A stretch of 25,510 nt of DNA from a virus. A program made the translations under genes and the position numbers. The notes under the pieces are model-generated. The model saw only the letters and a list, made by a program, of their open reading frames with translations, did no database searches and had not been told where the DNA came from. The stretch covers positions 1 through 25,510 of the IMG/VR virus record IMGVR_UViG_3300040801_006120; one strand, given 5' to 3'. Every line of letters starts with the position of its first letter. Within the stretch, counting starts at the first letter, position 1. Shown here piece by piece: positions 7,058 to 15,794 of this stretch.

Positions 7058-7897
7058 ATGAATGAGCTGGCATTATTTGCAGGAACAGGGGGCGGACTTC
7101 TCGCCAGCCGATTGCTCGGCTGGTCCACCGCCTGCGCAGTTGAATTGGCCGAGTACCCGCGCCAAGTTCTGCTCCAACGACAACGCGACGGACACCTCGA
7201 CCACTTCCCAATCTGGGACGACGTGCGAACCTTCGACGGCCGACCGTGGCGTGGAGGCATCGACATCATCACCGGCGGCTTCCCCTGCCAGGACATCAGC
7301 GGCGCAGGTACAGGTGCAGGACTTGCCGGAAGCCGTAGCGGTCTTTGGTTCGAGTATCAGCGCATCATTGAGGAAGCTAGGCCTCGCTTTGTCTTCGCGG
7401 AAAACAGTCCGAACCTCCGCACCCGTGGCCTCGGCCAGATCATCGAAGGACTTGCCGCGTTGGGGTATGACGCACGATGGTGCGTGCTGGGAGCTTGGCA
7501 CGTCAGCGCGCCCCATCGACGAGACAGAATGTGGGTACTGGCCCACGCCGAAGGCGACCGCCGCGGGTCCGGACTTCGCCAAGCTCAACCGATCATCGAC
7601 GGGTATCAGTCTCCCCACTGCGGTAGCGATAGCGCAACTACCGACCCCGACGGTACAGGACGCGAAGAACAACGGGGGGCCTGCCCAACATCGACGACAC
7701 ACCAAACCGCTGAATGCGGTGGCTGGTGGACCGCTGAACCCGCCCTGGGTCGAGTGGCTCATGGGGTGGCCAATCGGGTGGACCGACTCAAAGCCATTGG
7801 CAACGGACAAGTACCGCTGGTGGCAGCAACAGCATTCAAGCTGCTTAGCCAAGGCTGGATAGAACAGAACGGCACCCAGCAAGTGGAGGGCACATGA
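7058..7897 (+). CDS. DNA (cytosine-5) methyltransferase
   Basis: 279 aa from ATG 7058; a GTG one codon earlier is possible. All core C5-methyltransferase motifs are present in order: motif I ALFAGTGGG near the N-terminus for S-adenosylmethionine, motif IV GGFPCQDIS with the nucleophile C77, motif VI ENSPN with E115, motif VIII APHRRDRMWVLAH, and motif X RLKAIGNGQVP near the end. The region between motifs VIII and IX is short, so the target-recognition domain is small. It would methylate phage DNA and shield it from host restriction. The whole gene also carries a second conserved frame (7062-7862). The stop overlaps the next methyltransferase start (ATGA). Confidence 0.9.
   Translation: MNELALFAGTGGGLLASRLLGWSTACAVELAEYPRQVLLQRQRDGHLDHFPIWDDVRTFDGRPWRGGIDIITGGFPCQDISGAGTGAGLAGSRSGLWFEYQRIIEEARPRFVFAENSPNLRTRGLGQIIEGLAALGYDARWCVLGAWHVSAPHRRDRMWVLAHAEGDRRGSGLRQAQPIIDGYQSPHCGSDSATTDPDGTGREEQRGACPTSTTHQTAECGGWWTAEPALGRVAHGVANRVDRLKAIGNGQVPLVAATAFKLLSQGWIEQNGTQQVEGT
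7062..7862 (+). CDS. Overprinted protein in an alternate frame of the C5 methyltransferase gene
   Basis: 266 aa, entirely open in another frame of the methyltransferase DNA. GGGGGG at 7050-7055 lies six bases before this ATG but only two before the methyltransferase ATG, so this frame is well placed for initiation. From memory of phage proteins, several segments match a recurrent family: LPRWGMTHDGACWELGTSA, GYWPTPKAT, LPTPTVQDAK and the hallmark WVEWLMGWPIGWTDS (from W229), followed by TDKYRWW. Such sequences are usually annotated as methyltransferase-associated. Recognisable segments in both frames argue for true dual coding rather than chance openness in high-GC DNA. Function is unknown. 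A frameshift-derived alternative C-terminus of the methyltransferase is the other reading. Confidence 0.6.
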   Translation: MSWHYLQEQGADFSPADCSAGPPPAQLNWPSTRAKFCSNDNATDTSTTSQSGTTCEPSTADRGVEASTSSPAASPARTSAAQVQVQDLPEAVAVFGSSISASLRKLGLALSSRKTVRTSAPVASARSSKDLPRWGMTHDGACWELGTSARPIDETECGYWPTPKATAAGPDFAKLNRSSTGISLPTAVAIAQLPTPTVQDAKNNGGPAQHRRHTKPLNAVAGGPLNPPWVEWLMGWPIGWTDSKPLATDKYRWWQQQHSSCLAKAG

Positions 7898-9360
7898 CAA
7901 CCACGACGCAAAACCTCACAATCGACTACCGACCGACCGGCGAACTGCGGCCCTACGCCAACAACGCCCGCACCCACAGTGCTGCCCAAATTAAGGCGAT
8001 TGCCCGCAGTATCGAAACTTTCGGGTTCACGGTTCCAATCCTCATCGACGGCAGCGGCACCATCATCGCCGGCCACGGTCGCCTCGAAGCCGCGGGCCAA
8101 ATCGGCATGGAATCCGTGCCCACGATTCAACTTTCGCACCTGACCGACGAGCAGCGGCGAGCCTACATCATCGCCGACAACAAGCTAACCGAGCGCGGCG
8201 GATGGGATAAGGAACTGCTGACCGCCGAGCTGGCCGACCTGCGGGAAGCCGGCCTCGACCTGGAACTCACCGGCTTCGAGGCGGGAGAGCTTGACGACCT
8301 GCTGAGTATCGGCGACGACCCGAAACGGATGTCGCTGTCGGACCGCTTTCTTGTGCCCCCGTTTTCAATTCTGGACGCCCGGCAAGGCTACTGGCAAGCC
8401 CGCAAACGCGAATGGCTCGACCTAGGCCTACAGTCGGAACTGGGCCGCGGCGACAACGAACTGGGCTTCTCGGAAGTCTGCAACAATGGCGGATACCGCG
8501 GCCGGGCCAAGGCCTACAACACAGCCGGAACCAGCGCCGAGAGCGGCGGCAGCAGCGCGAGCGGAACCAGCGTCTTTGATCCGGTGTTGTGCGAGGTTGC
8601 GTACCGCTGGTTCTGCCCGCCCGCCAGCCGGGTGCTGGACCCGTTCGCCGGCGGCAGCGTACGCGGTATCGTCGCCAGCCGCCTGCGTCACCACTACACC
8701 GGCATCGAACTGCGGCCCGAGCAGGTCGAAGCCAACCGCCAACAGGCCGAGGCCATCACCCGCGACGATGACCCGCTGCCCCAATGGATTGAAGGCGACA
8801 GCCAGGACGCCGCGAAGCTGGCCCCCGGCATATACGACTTCATCCTTTCGTGCCCGCCCTACGCCGACCTCGAAGTCTACAGCGACGACCCCCGCGATCT
8901 TTCCACGATGAGCTACGACGACTTCCGCGAGATGCACGCCCGCATCATCGCCGAGGCCTGCGGGATGCTGAAAGACAATCGCTTCGCGGTCTGGGTGGTA
9001 GGCGAAGTCCGCGGCCCCGACGGCAGCTACCGCGGATTCGTCCGCGACACCATCAATGCCTTCGAAGCCGCCGGCTTGAAGCTGTGGAATGACGCCGTGC
9101 TGGTGACCGCCATCGGTTCCCTGCCGATCCGCGTCGGAACCCAGATGATGAAAAGCCGGAAGCTCGGCAAGACCCATCAGGACGCCCTCGTGTTCTTCAA
9201 GGGCAGCATCGACGACTTCCGGGAAAGCTGGGCGTTGGAACCCAGCCACCACAACGTCCTCGTTTTCACCAAAGGCAACGGCCAGGCCGCCACCCGTGCC
9301 ATCGGCGATGTTGATGTGGGGCAGCTGGAACAGCCCGAACCGGAAACGGAGGCGGTGTGA
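7894..9360 (+). CDS. ParB-like domain fused to N4/N6 DNA methyltransferase
   Basis: 488 aa. Residues about 10-110 are a ParB/sulfiredoxin-like domain (RPYANNARTHSAAQIKAI, then GTIIAGHGRLEAA). A linker with VPPFSILDARQGYWQARKREW follows. The methyltransferase core has DPFAGGSVRG (D249 onward, S-adenosylmethionine binding) and SCPPY (S319-Y323, catalytic). The amino-methyltransferase motif is of the S/D-PPY type, so the target base (N4-C or N6-A) cannot be fixed. Fusions of this kind are common in temperate phages, where they modify the phage genome. It overlaps its neighbours on both sides by a few bases, which suggests co-translation with the C5 enzyme and the PLD-like protein. Confidence 0.88.
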   Translation: MTTTTQNLTIDYRPTGELRPYANNARTHSAAQIKAIARSIETFGFTVPILIDGSGTIIAGHGRLEAAGQIGMESVPTIQLSHLTDEQRRAYIIADNKLTERGGWDKELLTAELADLREAGLDLELTGFEAGELDDLLSIGDDPKRMSLSDRFLVPPFSILDARQGYWQARKREWLDLGLQSELGRGDNELGFSEVCNNGGYRGRAKAYNTAGTSAESGGSSASGTSVFDPVLCEVAYRWFCPPASRVLDPFAGGSVRGIVASRLRHHYTGIELRPEQVEANRQQAEAITRDDDPLPQWIEGDSQDAAKLAPGIYDFILSCPPYADLEVYSDDPRDLSTMSYDDFREMHARIIAEACGMLKDNRFAVWVVGEVRGPDGSYRGFVRDTINAFEAAGLKLWNDAVLVTAIGSLPIRVGTQMMKSRKLGKTHQDALVFFKGSIDDFRESWALEPSHHNVLVFTKGNGQAATRAIGDVDVGQLEQPEPETEAV

Positions 9361-10010
9361 TGCTCGATGACCTCCCCGCACTCGACATCGACGCCCCCGC
9401 ATTTTACGAGGAACAGACCGAGGATAGCCGCAATGTGGATGTGACGCTGCACGACGACCGCACCCACCGGAGGACTCCCAGCCGCCGCGCGATGATTGAC
9501 TGGACGAGGGTCAGCAACGCGGCCCAGCACCTAGACCGCCTACCCGATCCCGGCGAATCAGTGCATGGCATTATGCGGTGCAACTTCGACGCTTTCGACT
9601 TTGTGCCCGCCATTGTCCGGCTGCTACAGCCGGCACGTTGCATCGAACTGAACATCGCAACCCTCGGGTTCAATGAGCGTAACGCCGCCGCACTGCTTGA
9701 CCTACTGGATACTGGCGAAATAGAGCGGGCCAGCTTCATCGGCTCGCACTTTTGGAAGTCCCACGAAACAGGCGTGTATGACGCCCTGCACCACGACCTA
9801 ACCACCCGCGGCCATCCATGCCTCGCCATGCGGTGCCACGCCAAGCTGCTGCTATTCGAGGCCGACGACGGCCAGTGTTTCACCATGGAGAGCAGCGCGA
9901 ACCTCCGCAGCTGCCGGAACCTCGAGCAATTCGTTTTAACCCACGACCGCGACCTGCTGCACTTCCACCGCCGGTGGATGACCGAGATGTTCGAGGGGGC
10001 CGGCCAATGA
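9360..10010 (+). CDS. Phospholipase-D-like domain protein
   Basis: 216 aa. The ATG shares a base with the preceding stop (TGATG); a GTG one codon earlier is less likely. The C-terminal half carries one HKD-like motif: H160-x-K162 in RCHAKLLLF, followed after about 16 residues by ESSANL (S178, S179, N181). Upstream sequence contains an IELNIATLGFNERNAAAL segment typical of the strand-helix units in PLD folds. PLD-family nucleases usually work as dimers when only one HKD is present. The Asp of the motif is not obvious at standard spacing. A role in DNA processing is more likely than lipid cleavage in this context, but unproven. The stop overlaps the terminase small subunit start. Confidence 0.7.
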   Translation: MLDDLPALDIDAPAFYEEQTEDSRNVDVTLHDDRTHRRTPSRRAMIDWTRVSNAAQHLDRLPDPGESVHGIMRCNFDAFDFVPAIVRLLQPARCIELNIATLGFNERNAAALLDLLDTGEIERASFIGSHFWKSHETGVYDALHHDLTTRGHPCLAMRCHAKLLLFEADDGQCFTMESSANLRSCRNLEQFVLTHDRDLLHFHRRWMTEMFEGAGQ

Positions 10011-10465
10011 CCCGCGGACGCAAACCCAAACCAACGGCGACCAAGAAGCTGGAAGGCAATCCCGGCAAACGGAAGCTGAACGACGCCGAACCGAGGCCCG
10101 CGGCCACGAAGCCCGCCTGCCCAAAGCACGTTCAAGGCGAGGCGCGGAAGGAGTGGAACCGCGTCAGCAAAGATCTTCACGCCGCCGGTTTGCTCACGAA
10201 GATCGACAAGGCTGCCCTTGCTGCCTATTGCGTCCAGTGGGGCCGGTGGGTCGAGGCCGAAGAAAGCCTACGGAAACACGGCCCGGTGGTGAAGTCACCC
10301 ACCGGCTACCCCATGCAAAACCCCCACCTCTCCATCGCCAACAAAGCCATGACCCAGATGCAAAAATCGCTGGTTGAGTTTGGCATGACCCCGAGCAGCC
10401 GCAGCCGTATCGCCGTAGACCCAACCGACGCCGCCGATGAACTGGCCGACTTTCTGAACGCATGA
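10007..10465 (+). CDS. terS: Terminase small subunit (P27 family)
   Basis: 152 aa. It begins with MTRGRKPKPTATKKLEGNPGKR, the classic P27 opening: a basic arm with the L-x-GNPGKR motif. A helical domain follows, with the conserved EARKEWNRV, LAAYCVQWGRW and NPHLSIANKAMTQM segments. It recognises phage DNA and brings the large subunit to the packaging start. The ATG overlaps the preceding stop and its own stop overlaps the large subunit start, so translation is coupled. Length and motif order fit the family. Confidence 0.93.
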   Translation: MTRGRKPKPTATKKLEGNPGKRKLNDAEPRPAATKPACPKHVQGEARKEWNRVSKDLHAAGLLTKIDKAALAAYCVQWGRWVEAEESLRKHGPVVKSPTGYPMQNPHLSIANKAMTQMQKSLVEFGMTPSSRSRIAVDPTDAADELADFLNA

Positions 10466-12093
10466 CCATCACCCCCGCCGAATCCTGGATCGAAACCGCC
10501 AGCGACCGCCAAGCGGTAGCCGACGGCTGCACTATGGATGAGTCGGCCGGCGACCGGGTGATTAAGTTCGTCGAAACCTTCTGCAAAATCCCCGACCCGG
10601 ACCACCCCAAGCGAGCCATCCCGCTGCAGCTGCTGGACTGGCAGCGCCGCATGATCCGCCAGCTATTCGGCTGGAAGCGGCCCGACGGCACCCGCCGCTT
10701 CCGTTTCGCTTGGGTGGAGATCGCCAAGAAGAACGGCAAATCTACGCTGGCCGCTGCCCTGATCCTGTACCTGCTGGTCGCCGACGGCGAAGCCGACCCC
10801 GAGGTGTACGGCGCAGCCAGCACCCGCGACCAAGCCGGCATCATCTTCCGCGCCGCCCGCAAGATGGTCGAGCGGTCGCCGGCGCTGGCCAAAGCCCTGA
10901 ATGTGAAGGCACACGTCAAGCGGATCGTCAACGCCAAAGCCAACGGCTTCTATACCCCACTCCCCAACAAGCCCGCCGCGGTAGACGGCATCGACGCCCA
11001 CGGCCTGGTCTTCGATGAGATTCACCGCCAGACAAGCCGCGAGCTCTACGACGCCCTCACCTACGCCGGAGCCGCCCGCAGCCAGCCGCTGCAGTTCATC
11101 ATCACCACCGCCGGCGACGACCGGGCGAGCGTCGGCTACGAACTGCACGAACGTGCCGAAGCCATCCTCGCCGGCACCATCATCGACACCGAAACCTTCG
11201 CCTTCATCGCCGCGGCCGGCCCCGACGATGACACCGGCGACCCCGCAACCTGGGCCAAGGCCAACCCGAGCCTTGGCCACACCGTGGACGCCGACGAGTT
11301 CGCCGCCGAGTACGAGCGGGCCAAAGACAGCCCGGCGAGGATGCAAAACTTCAAACGCCTACGCCTGAACATGTGGGTCAGCCAGGCCAGCCGATGGCTA
11401 GACATCGACAGATGGCTGGCCTGCCCGCCGACGGTACCCGATGCGGAACTGGCCGGCCGGACCGCCTACGGCGGCCTGGACCTATCCACCAGCGTGGACC
11501 TGACCGCCTTTGTCGTCCAGATTCCCAGCGAGCAACCCGACGGCCGCCGAACCCACGACGTACGCGCCTGGTTCTGGTTGCCCGAAGACAACATCGTCGA
11601 ACTTGAACGCCTCGCCGGCGTGCCTTACCGAGCCTGGGCCGATGCCGGCCTGATCGAACTGACCCCCGGCGATGTCATCGACTACAGCTACATCCGGCAA
11701 CGCATCCAGGAAACCGCCGCGGCCTACGACCTGCGGGAGATCGCCTACGACCCGAGCGGGGCCACCCAGCTATCGACCGAGCTAGCCGAAGACGGCCTGC
11801 CCATGTTCAGTTTCTGGCAGCGGCCGACGATGCTAAATCCGGTGCTGCGCTACCTGGAATCGTGCGTTATGACCGGCCGGCTACGCCACGGCGACCACCC
11901 CATCCTCAACTGGATGGCGGGGAACGTCGAGGTGGTCGAGAACGCCGACGGCCTCATCAAGCCCAGCAAGCCGCGGAACAGCGGCAAAAAGATCGACGGG
12001 ATCGCGGCGCTGGCCATGGCGATGGGAACGCATTGCAAACAGCAGGCGGCCGGGGAACACCACTACGAAGAATGCCCCGTCCTCATTTTGTAG
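10462..12093 (+). CDS. terL: Terminase large subunit
   Basis: 543 aa, the ATP-driven packaging motor and headful or cos nuclease. The Walker A segment is EIAKKNGKST (K93), and Walker B is GLVFDEIH with D185-E186. Coupling motifs with IITTAGDD follow. The C-terminal nuclease begins at YGGLDLSTSVDLTAF, with D340 the first acidic metal ligand; further acidic residues occur near EIAYDPSG. It resembles the Terminase_1 type found in HK97-like phages. Gene order and overlap with the small subunit are as expected. No truncation is seen. Confidence 0.95.
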   Translation: MTITPAESWIETASDRQAVADGCTMDESAGDRVIKFVETFCKIPDPDHPKRAIPLQLLDWQRRMIRQLFGWKRPDGTRRFRFAWVEIAKKNGKSTLAAALILYLLVADGEADPEVYGAASTRDQAGIIFRAARKMVERSPALAKALNVKAHVKRIVNAKANGFYTPLPNKPAAVDGIDAHGLVFDEIHRQTSRELYDALTYAGAARSQPLQFIITTAGDDRASVGYELHERAEAILAGTIIDTETFAFIAAAGPDDDTGDPATWAKANPSLGHTVDADEFAAEYERAKDSPARMQNFKRLRLNMWVSQASRWLDIDRWLACPPTVPDAELAGRTAYGGLDLSTSVDLTAFVVQIPSEQPDGRRTHDVRAWFWLPEDNIVELERLAGVPYRAWADAGLIELTPGDVIDYSYIRQRIQETAAAYDLREIAYDPSGATQLSTELAEDGLPMFSFWQRPTMLNPVLRYLESCVMTGRLRHGDHPILNWMAGNVEVVENADGLIKPSKPRNSGKKIDGIAALAMAMGTHCKQQAAGEHHYEECPVLIL

Positions 12094-12114
12094 GACGCGG
12101 CCGGAGGGGAACGA

Positions 12115-13707
12115 ATGCGATTTATCAGCAGCATCATGCGCCGCACAAAAGCGGCCGAACCAATCGAGCAGCGCGGGTGGCTCACCGACCCGCATAATGC
12201 CGGCGGCCTCTTCATGCTGGACGCCTGGGGTAGCGCCGACGCCGGCGTCACCGTCACCCCAGAGAACGCGCTGCAGGCTGCATCAGTCTGGGCGTGCGTC
12301 AGCCGCATCGCCCGCGACCTATCCACCCTGCCGCTGCACGTCATCGACCGCCAGACCGACCGCCGCGACACCACCCACCCGGTAGCCCGGCTCCTGCGGA
12401 ACCCAAACCAGTATCAAGCCGGGCCGGGCTTCATGCAGACATTCATGATGAACCTGCTTCTGTATGGGCAGGCGGCGGTGTATCTGGAACGCACCCGCGG
12501 CCGCTACCCATCGAGCCTCTACCCGCTCATGTCCCGCAGCGTGCAACCCGGCCGCATCAACGGCGAACTAATCTACCGCGTCAGCACGACCCAGACCCTG
12601 CGGGCCGAGGAAGTCGCATCGGTGGTTCACATGAGCGCGGACGGCATCAACGGAACCTCGCCCATCCGTATGGGCGGCCGCACCATCGGCACCGACATCG
12701 CACTGGCCCAGTTCGCCGCCCGCTACTTTAAAAACGGCGCGGCAGTCGGCACCGTATTTGAGCTGCCGCCGATGGGGCCGGATGCACTGAAAGAAACCCA
12801 CCGCATCCTCAAACAGCAATACGAAGGCGGCGACAACGCCCACCGACTCGTCGCCATTCCCCAAGTCAAAGTCCACCGCACCAGCAACAGCCCCCGCGAC
12901 AGCCAGGCCGTCGAGGCTCGGCAGTTCCAGCTGGGCGAGGTGGCCCGGCTTTTCAACATGCCCATCGGGCTGCTGGACGCCGAGCGATCCAAGTACGCCG
13001 GCCTGGAAGCCCAATACCGCGACTACGCCCAGGCCACGCTGCGGCCATGGGCGGTGCTGATCGAAGCCGAGCTATCCCGCAAGCTGTTTCTCGAAAGCGA
13101 GCAGGACCGCTACGCAATCCGATTCAATCTTGACGCCATCGTGCGTGCCGATCTATCGGCCCGCGCCGATGCCGACGCCAAGCTAGTCCAGGCGGGCGTG
13201 ATGACGCCGAACGAGGCCAGGGCGCACCACGAGCTAGCGCCGATGGATGGCGGCGACACACTGCTATCGCCGCTGAACATGACCCCCGCCGCCGAGCGGT
13301 CGGTGACTACCCGCAGCCAACCAACCCCGCCAGCAGACGACGATACCGACCCGCAGTTACTGCTCGACTGCCTCGACGTCATCAGCGCCGCACAGCAGGC
13401 GCAGCAACAGGTCGAAACCCTGACCCGCACCATCGCCGAGGGCATCGCCGCCAAGGAGGCCAAGGCGCTGCAGGCCGCGGCGAAGCGGCACGACGACCTG
13501 AACACCTGGGCCGCCGAGTGGTTCGAAGGCCACCGCGAACACCTGCGCAGCCGCCTGCCCACCCTGACCGACGACAGCATCGACCAGCTGACCGAGGAAG
13601 CCCGCGACGCAATTATCGAAGCGCAGGGCAGCGGAACGACCGAGAACGTCGTAGCTGACTGGAAAAATGCACGCAAACTTACAATTTTCCAAACCGCGAT
13701 GGCGTAG
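12115..13707 (+). CDS. Portal protein (HK97 type)
   Basis: 530 aa, preceded by GGAGGGG. The N-terminal region has the family hallmarks ENALQAASVWACVSRIARDLSTLPL, then HPVARLLRNPNQ and FMNLLLYGQAAVYLER. The central section includes RLFNMPIGLLDAE and YRDYAQATLRPWAVLIEAEL. It forms the dodecameric ring at one capsid vertex. The last 120 residues (about 410-530) are a long helical, Gln/Glu/Ala-rich extension beyond the core portal fold. They may be a C-terminal crown or barrel, or a region used in assembly. Confidence 0.93.
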   Translation: MRFISSIMRRTKAAEPIEQRGWLTDPHNAGGLFMLDAWGSADAGVTVTPENALQAASVWACVSRIARDLSTLPLHVIDRQTDRRDTTHPVARLLRNPNQYQAGPGFMQTFMMNLLLYGQAAVYLERTRGRYPSSLYPLMSRSVQPGRINGELIYRVSTTQTLRAEEVASVVHMSADGINGTSPIRMGGRTIGTDIALAQFAARYFKNGAAVGTVFELPPMGPDALKETHRILKQQYEGGDNAHRLVAIPQVKVHRTSNSPRDSQAVEARQFQLGEVARLFNMPIGLLDAERSKYAGLEAQYRDYAQATLRPWAVLIEAELSRKLFLESEQDRYAIRFNLDAIVRADLSARADADAKLVQAGVMTPNEARAHHELAPMDGGDTLLSPLNMTPAAERSVTTRSQPTPPADDDTDPQLLLDCLDVISAAQQAQQQVETLTRTIAEGIAAKEAKALQAAAKRHDDLNTWAAEWFEGHREHLRSRLPTLTDDSIDQLTEEARDAIIEAQGSGTTENVVADWKNARKLTIFQTAMA

Positions 13708-13734
13708 CCAAACCTCGCCCGCAGTACCATCAGT

Positions 13735-14331
13735 GTGGAAAAGCGTACTTTCAATCTATCGGAACTCCGGGCCGTTGATGAAGCCAACCCCCGCCTCCTG
13801 CGGGGTACGGCGGTCGTGTACGAGCAACCCGCCGACATGGGCGGCGAATGGGCGGAGATCATCAGCCCCGGAGCATTGACCCGCAGCCTCGCCTCGACCC
13901 GAGACATCAAAGCGCGTTACGAGCATGAAGCTCTGCTGGCCTCATCCAGCAACCGCACGCTCGTACTGAAAGACGGCCCGCGGGGCCTCGGCGTCGAGAT
14001 CGACGTAGCCAAGACCACCACCGGCGACGACGTGCTGGAACTGGTCGGCCGCGGCGACATCAAAGGCATGTCCTTTGGTTTCATCGTGCCGCCCGGCGGC
14101 AGCCGCTGGTCGCGCGATAGCGGCAAACTGACCCGCACCATCACCGACCTTGACCTGCACGAGGTGACGGTAACGGATAACCCCGTCTACACCGGCACCA
14201 CCGTAGCCCTGCGGTCAATCTCCGCCGCATTACTGGCCGAAGCAAAACAACAGCTAGACGAAATAACCCCGCCGACCGCGACGCTCGCCGAGCGCCGCCG
14301 GCAACTGCAGCGGCAACGCTCCGCCTGCTGA
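13735..14331 (+). CDS. Prohead maturation protease (HK97 type)
   Basis: 198 aa, starting at a GTG since no in-frame ATG gives a full domain; no clear Shine-Dalgarno is present. The serine-protease triad is readable: H64 in KARYEHE, S113 in KGMSFGF and E143 in DLHEVTVTDNPVY. The opening NLSELRAVDE and RLLRGTAVVYEQPAD fits the family. It cleaves the capsid delta domain and itself inside the prohead. The C-terminal 40 residues are Arg-rich and helical and would be removed by self-cleavage. It sits between portal and capsid as usual. Confidence 0.92.
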   Translation: MEKRTFNLSELRAVDEANPRLLRGTAVVYEQPADMGGEWAEIISPGALTRSLASTRDIKARYEHEALLASSSNRTLVLKDGPRGLGVEIDVAKTTTGDDVLELVGRGDIKGMSFGFIVPPGGSRWSRDSGKLTRTITDLDLHEVTVTDNPVYTGTTVALRSISAALLAEAKQQLDEITPPTATLAERRRQLQRQRSAC

Positions 14332-14388
14332 CCACGAACAACCGCGGCCAATACCTCGGGGCCATCGCCGACCAGCCGCACCCACCAC

Positions 14389-14407
14389 CCCCGGAACAGT
14401 TCCGGGG
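14389..14407 (+). promoter_or_regulatory. Perfect 8-bp hairpin just ahead of the capsid gene
   Basis: CCCCGGAA (14389-14396) and TTCCGGGG (14400-14407) enclose a three-base loop. No T tract follows. It sits 20 bases before the strong GGAGG of the capsid gene. It is more likely to stabilise the 5' end or mark RNA processing than to terminate. Confidence 0.4.
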
Positions 14408-14438
14408 CTTGACCAGAACACAACCCGGAGGAAGAAAG

Positions 14439-15719
14439 ATGCCCCAGGCAGAAACCACCACACCCGAAGACAACGCCAAGCCCAGCTGGCAGGAACGCAA
14501 GCGGATCAACGAAGAGCGCAACCAGACCCTCGCCGACATGCAAGCGATGCTGAAAGACGCCGAGGCCGACAAGGGCCGCGACCTCACCGACGAAGAGAAC
14601 GCCAAGTTCGATAAGTTGAACACCCGCAGCGAGCAGCTGGCCACCCAGATCGAGCGGTGGGACAAGCTCGTCGAGGCCTCCGGCCGCATCATCGACAAGT
14701 ACCTGCCCGATGAGCAGCGCAGCCAGCAGCCCGGCCAGCACGACATCATTCCCGGCGAGACCGAGGAACGCGACGACCAGGGCAAGCTGGAGCGCCGAGC
14801 CTTCACCAGCTACCTCCGCCACGGGATGCCCCAGGACCCCGACGAACGCCGCAGCCTCACCATCGGCGGCATGGGCGTGGTCGGTATCCGGCCGTTCTCC
14901 TCGGAGATCTTCGACAAGATGAAATCCTTCGCCGGCGTGCGTGAAGCCGGTGCTGACATCATCCCCACCAGCGACGGTAACCCCATGACCTGGGGCATCG
15001 CCGACGACACCGCCAACGAAGGCCGGCTGGTCGGCGAAGCGGTGACCAACAGCAACGCCACCGACCCCGCCCAGGACACCGTCGAACTTGGGGCCTTCAA
15101 GTTCAGCAGCGACTGGATCAAGGTTTCCTACGAAATGGTGCAGGACGCCGCCTTCGACGTTGAAGCCTACGTCGCCCGCAAGGCCACCGAGCGCATCGGC
15201 CGGGCCTTCAACCGCTACAGCACCACCGGCACCGGCACCGGCCAACCGCAAGGCGTGACCTCCGCCGCTGCCGTAGGCAAGGTTGCCGCCGCAACCAACG
15301 CCATCGTGTACGACGAGCTGCTCGACCTGATCCACGACGTGGACGCCGCCTACCGCTCGCTGCCGAGCTTCACGCTCATGCTCCACGATTCGACGCTGGC
15401 CGCCCTGCGGAAGCTGAAAGACGGCAACGGTGCCTATATCTGGTCCGCCGGTGCCGCCGGTGCCCCGAACCAGATTCTCGGCTACCTCTATGTGGTGAAC
15501 AACCACCTCGCGGAACTGAGCGCCGGAGCTAACGCCAAGGTGCTGCTGGCCGGTGCGTTCGAAAAGTATCTGGTCCGCGATGTCACCACGCCGATCGTGC
15601 TGCGGGACATCTCGCGGTTCGCCGACGACGGCCTCATCGGGTTCAAGGTCGATAGCCGCCACGACGGCCGACTGGGCGACAACACCGCCATCAAAGCGCT
15701 GGCACTGGCCGCCGCCTAA
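14439..15719 (+). CDS. Major capsid protein (HK97 fold)
   Basis: 426 aa. ATG 14439 is chosen because GGAGG (14427-14431) lies seven bases before it; the frame stays open ten codons further upstream without a better site. Residues about 10-95 are a charged coiled-coil delta/scaffold domain (WQERKRINEERNQTLADM and onward). The HK97 core begins near residue 115 (RRAFTSYLRHG). Typical core segments are SDWIKVSYEMVQDAAFDVE, a TTGTGTGQPQGV loop and NQILGYLYVVNNH. The protease upstream presumably removes the N-terminal domain. A terminator-like hairpin follows, as expected for a highly expressed gene. Confidence 0.95.
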   Translation: MPQAETTTPEDNAKPSWQERKRINEERNQTLADMQAMLKDAEADKGRDLTDEENAKFDKLNTRSEQLATQIERWDKLVEASGRIIDKYLPDEQRSQQPGQHDIIPGETEERDDQGKLERRAFTSYLRHGMPQDPDERRSLTIGGMGVVGIRPFSSEIFDKMKSFAGVREAGADIIPTSDGNPMTWGIADDTANEGRLVGEAVTNSNATDPAQDTVELGAFKFSSDWIKVSYEMVQDAAFDVEAYVARKATERIGRAFNRYSTTGTGTGQPQGVTSAAAVGKVAAATNAIVYDELLDLIHDVDAAYRSLPSFTLMLHDSTLAALRKLKDGNGAYIWSAGAAGAPNQILGYLYVVNNHLAELSAGANAKVLLAGAFEKYLVRDVTTPIVLRDISRFADDGLIGFKVDSRHDGRLGDNTAIKALALAAA

Positions 15720-15741
15720 ACCGCCTCTGTTTTCTCGGGTT

Positions 15742-15771
15742 GCGGCGGGTCGACGCCCGCCGCCGCCTTTT
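15742..15771 (+). terminator. Terminator-like hairpin after the capsid gene
   Basis: GCGGCGGG (15742-15749) pairs perfectly with CCCGCCGC (15756-15763) across a six-base loop, and TTTT (15768-15771) follows after four bases. It stands between capsid and the small downstream genes and would lower transcription of the latter relative to capsid. Confidence 0.6.
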
Positions 15772-15794
15772 CATCATCCCTCGGAGCGGTATCC

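Noticed and set aside
7073-7900. 275-codon antisense frame under the methyltransferase
   Set aside because: Unlike the same-strand alternate frame, it shows no recognisable segments; it is probably a mirror of the two constrained plus-strand frames.
8428-9402. 324-codon antisense frame under the ParB-methyltransferase
   Set aside because: Mirror frame of a well-defined plus-strand gene, with no motifs of its own.
14187-15662. 491-codon open frame antisense to the capsid gene
   Set aside because: Long antisense frames are expected in high-GC coding DNA. The product is Gly/Val-rich without motifs, and the capsid protein on the other strand is certain.
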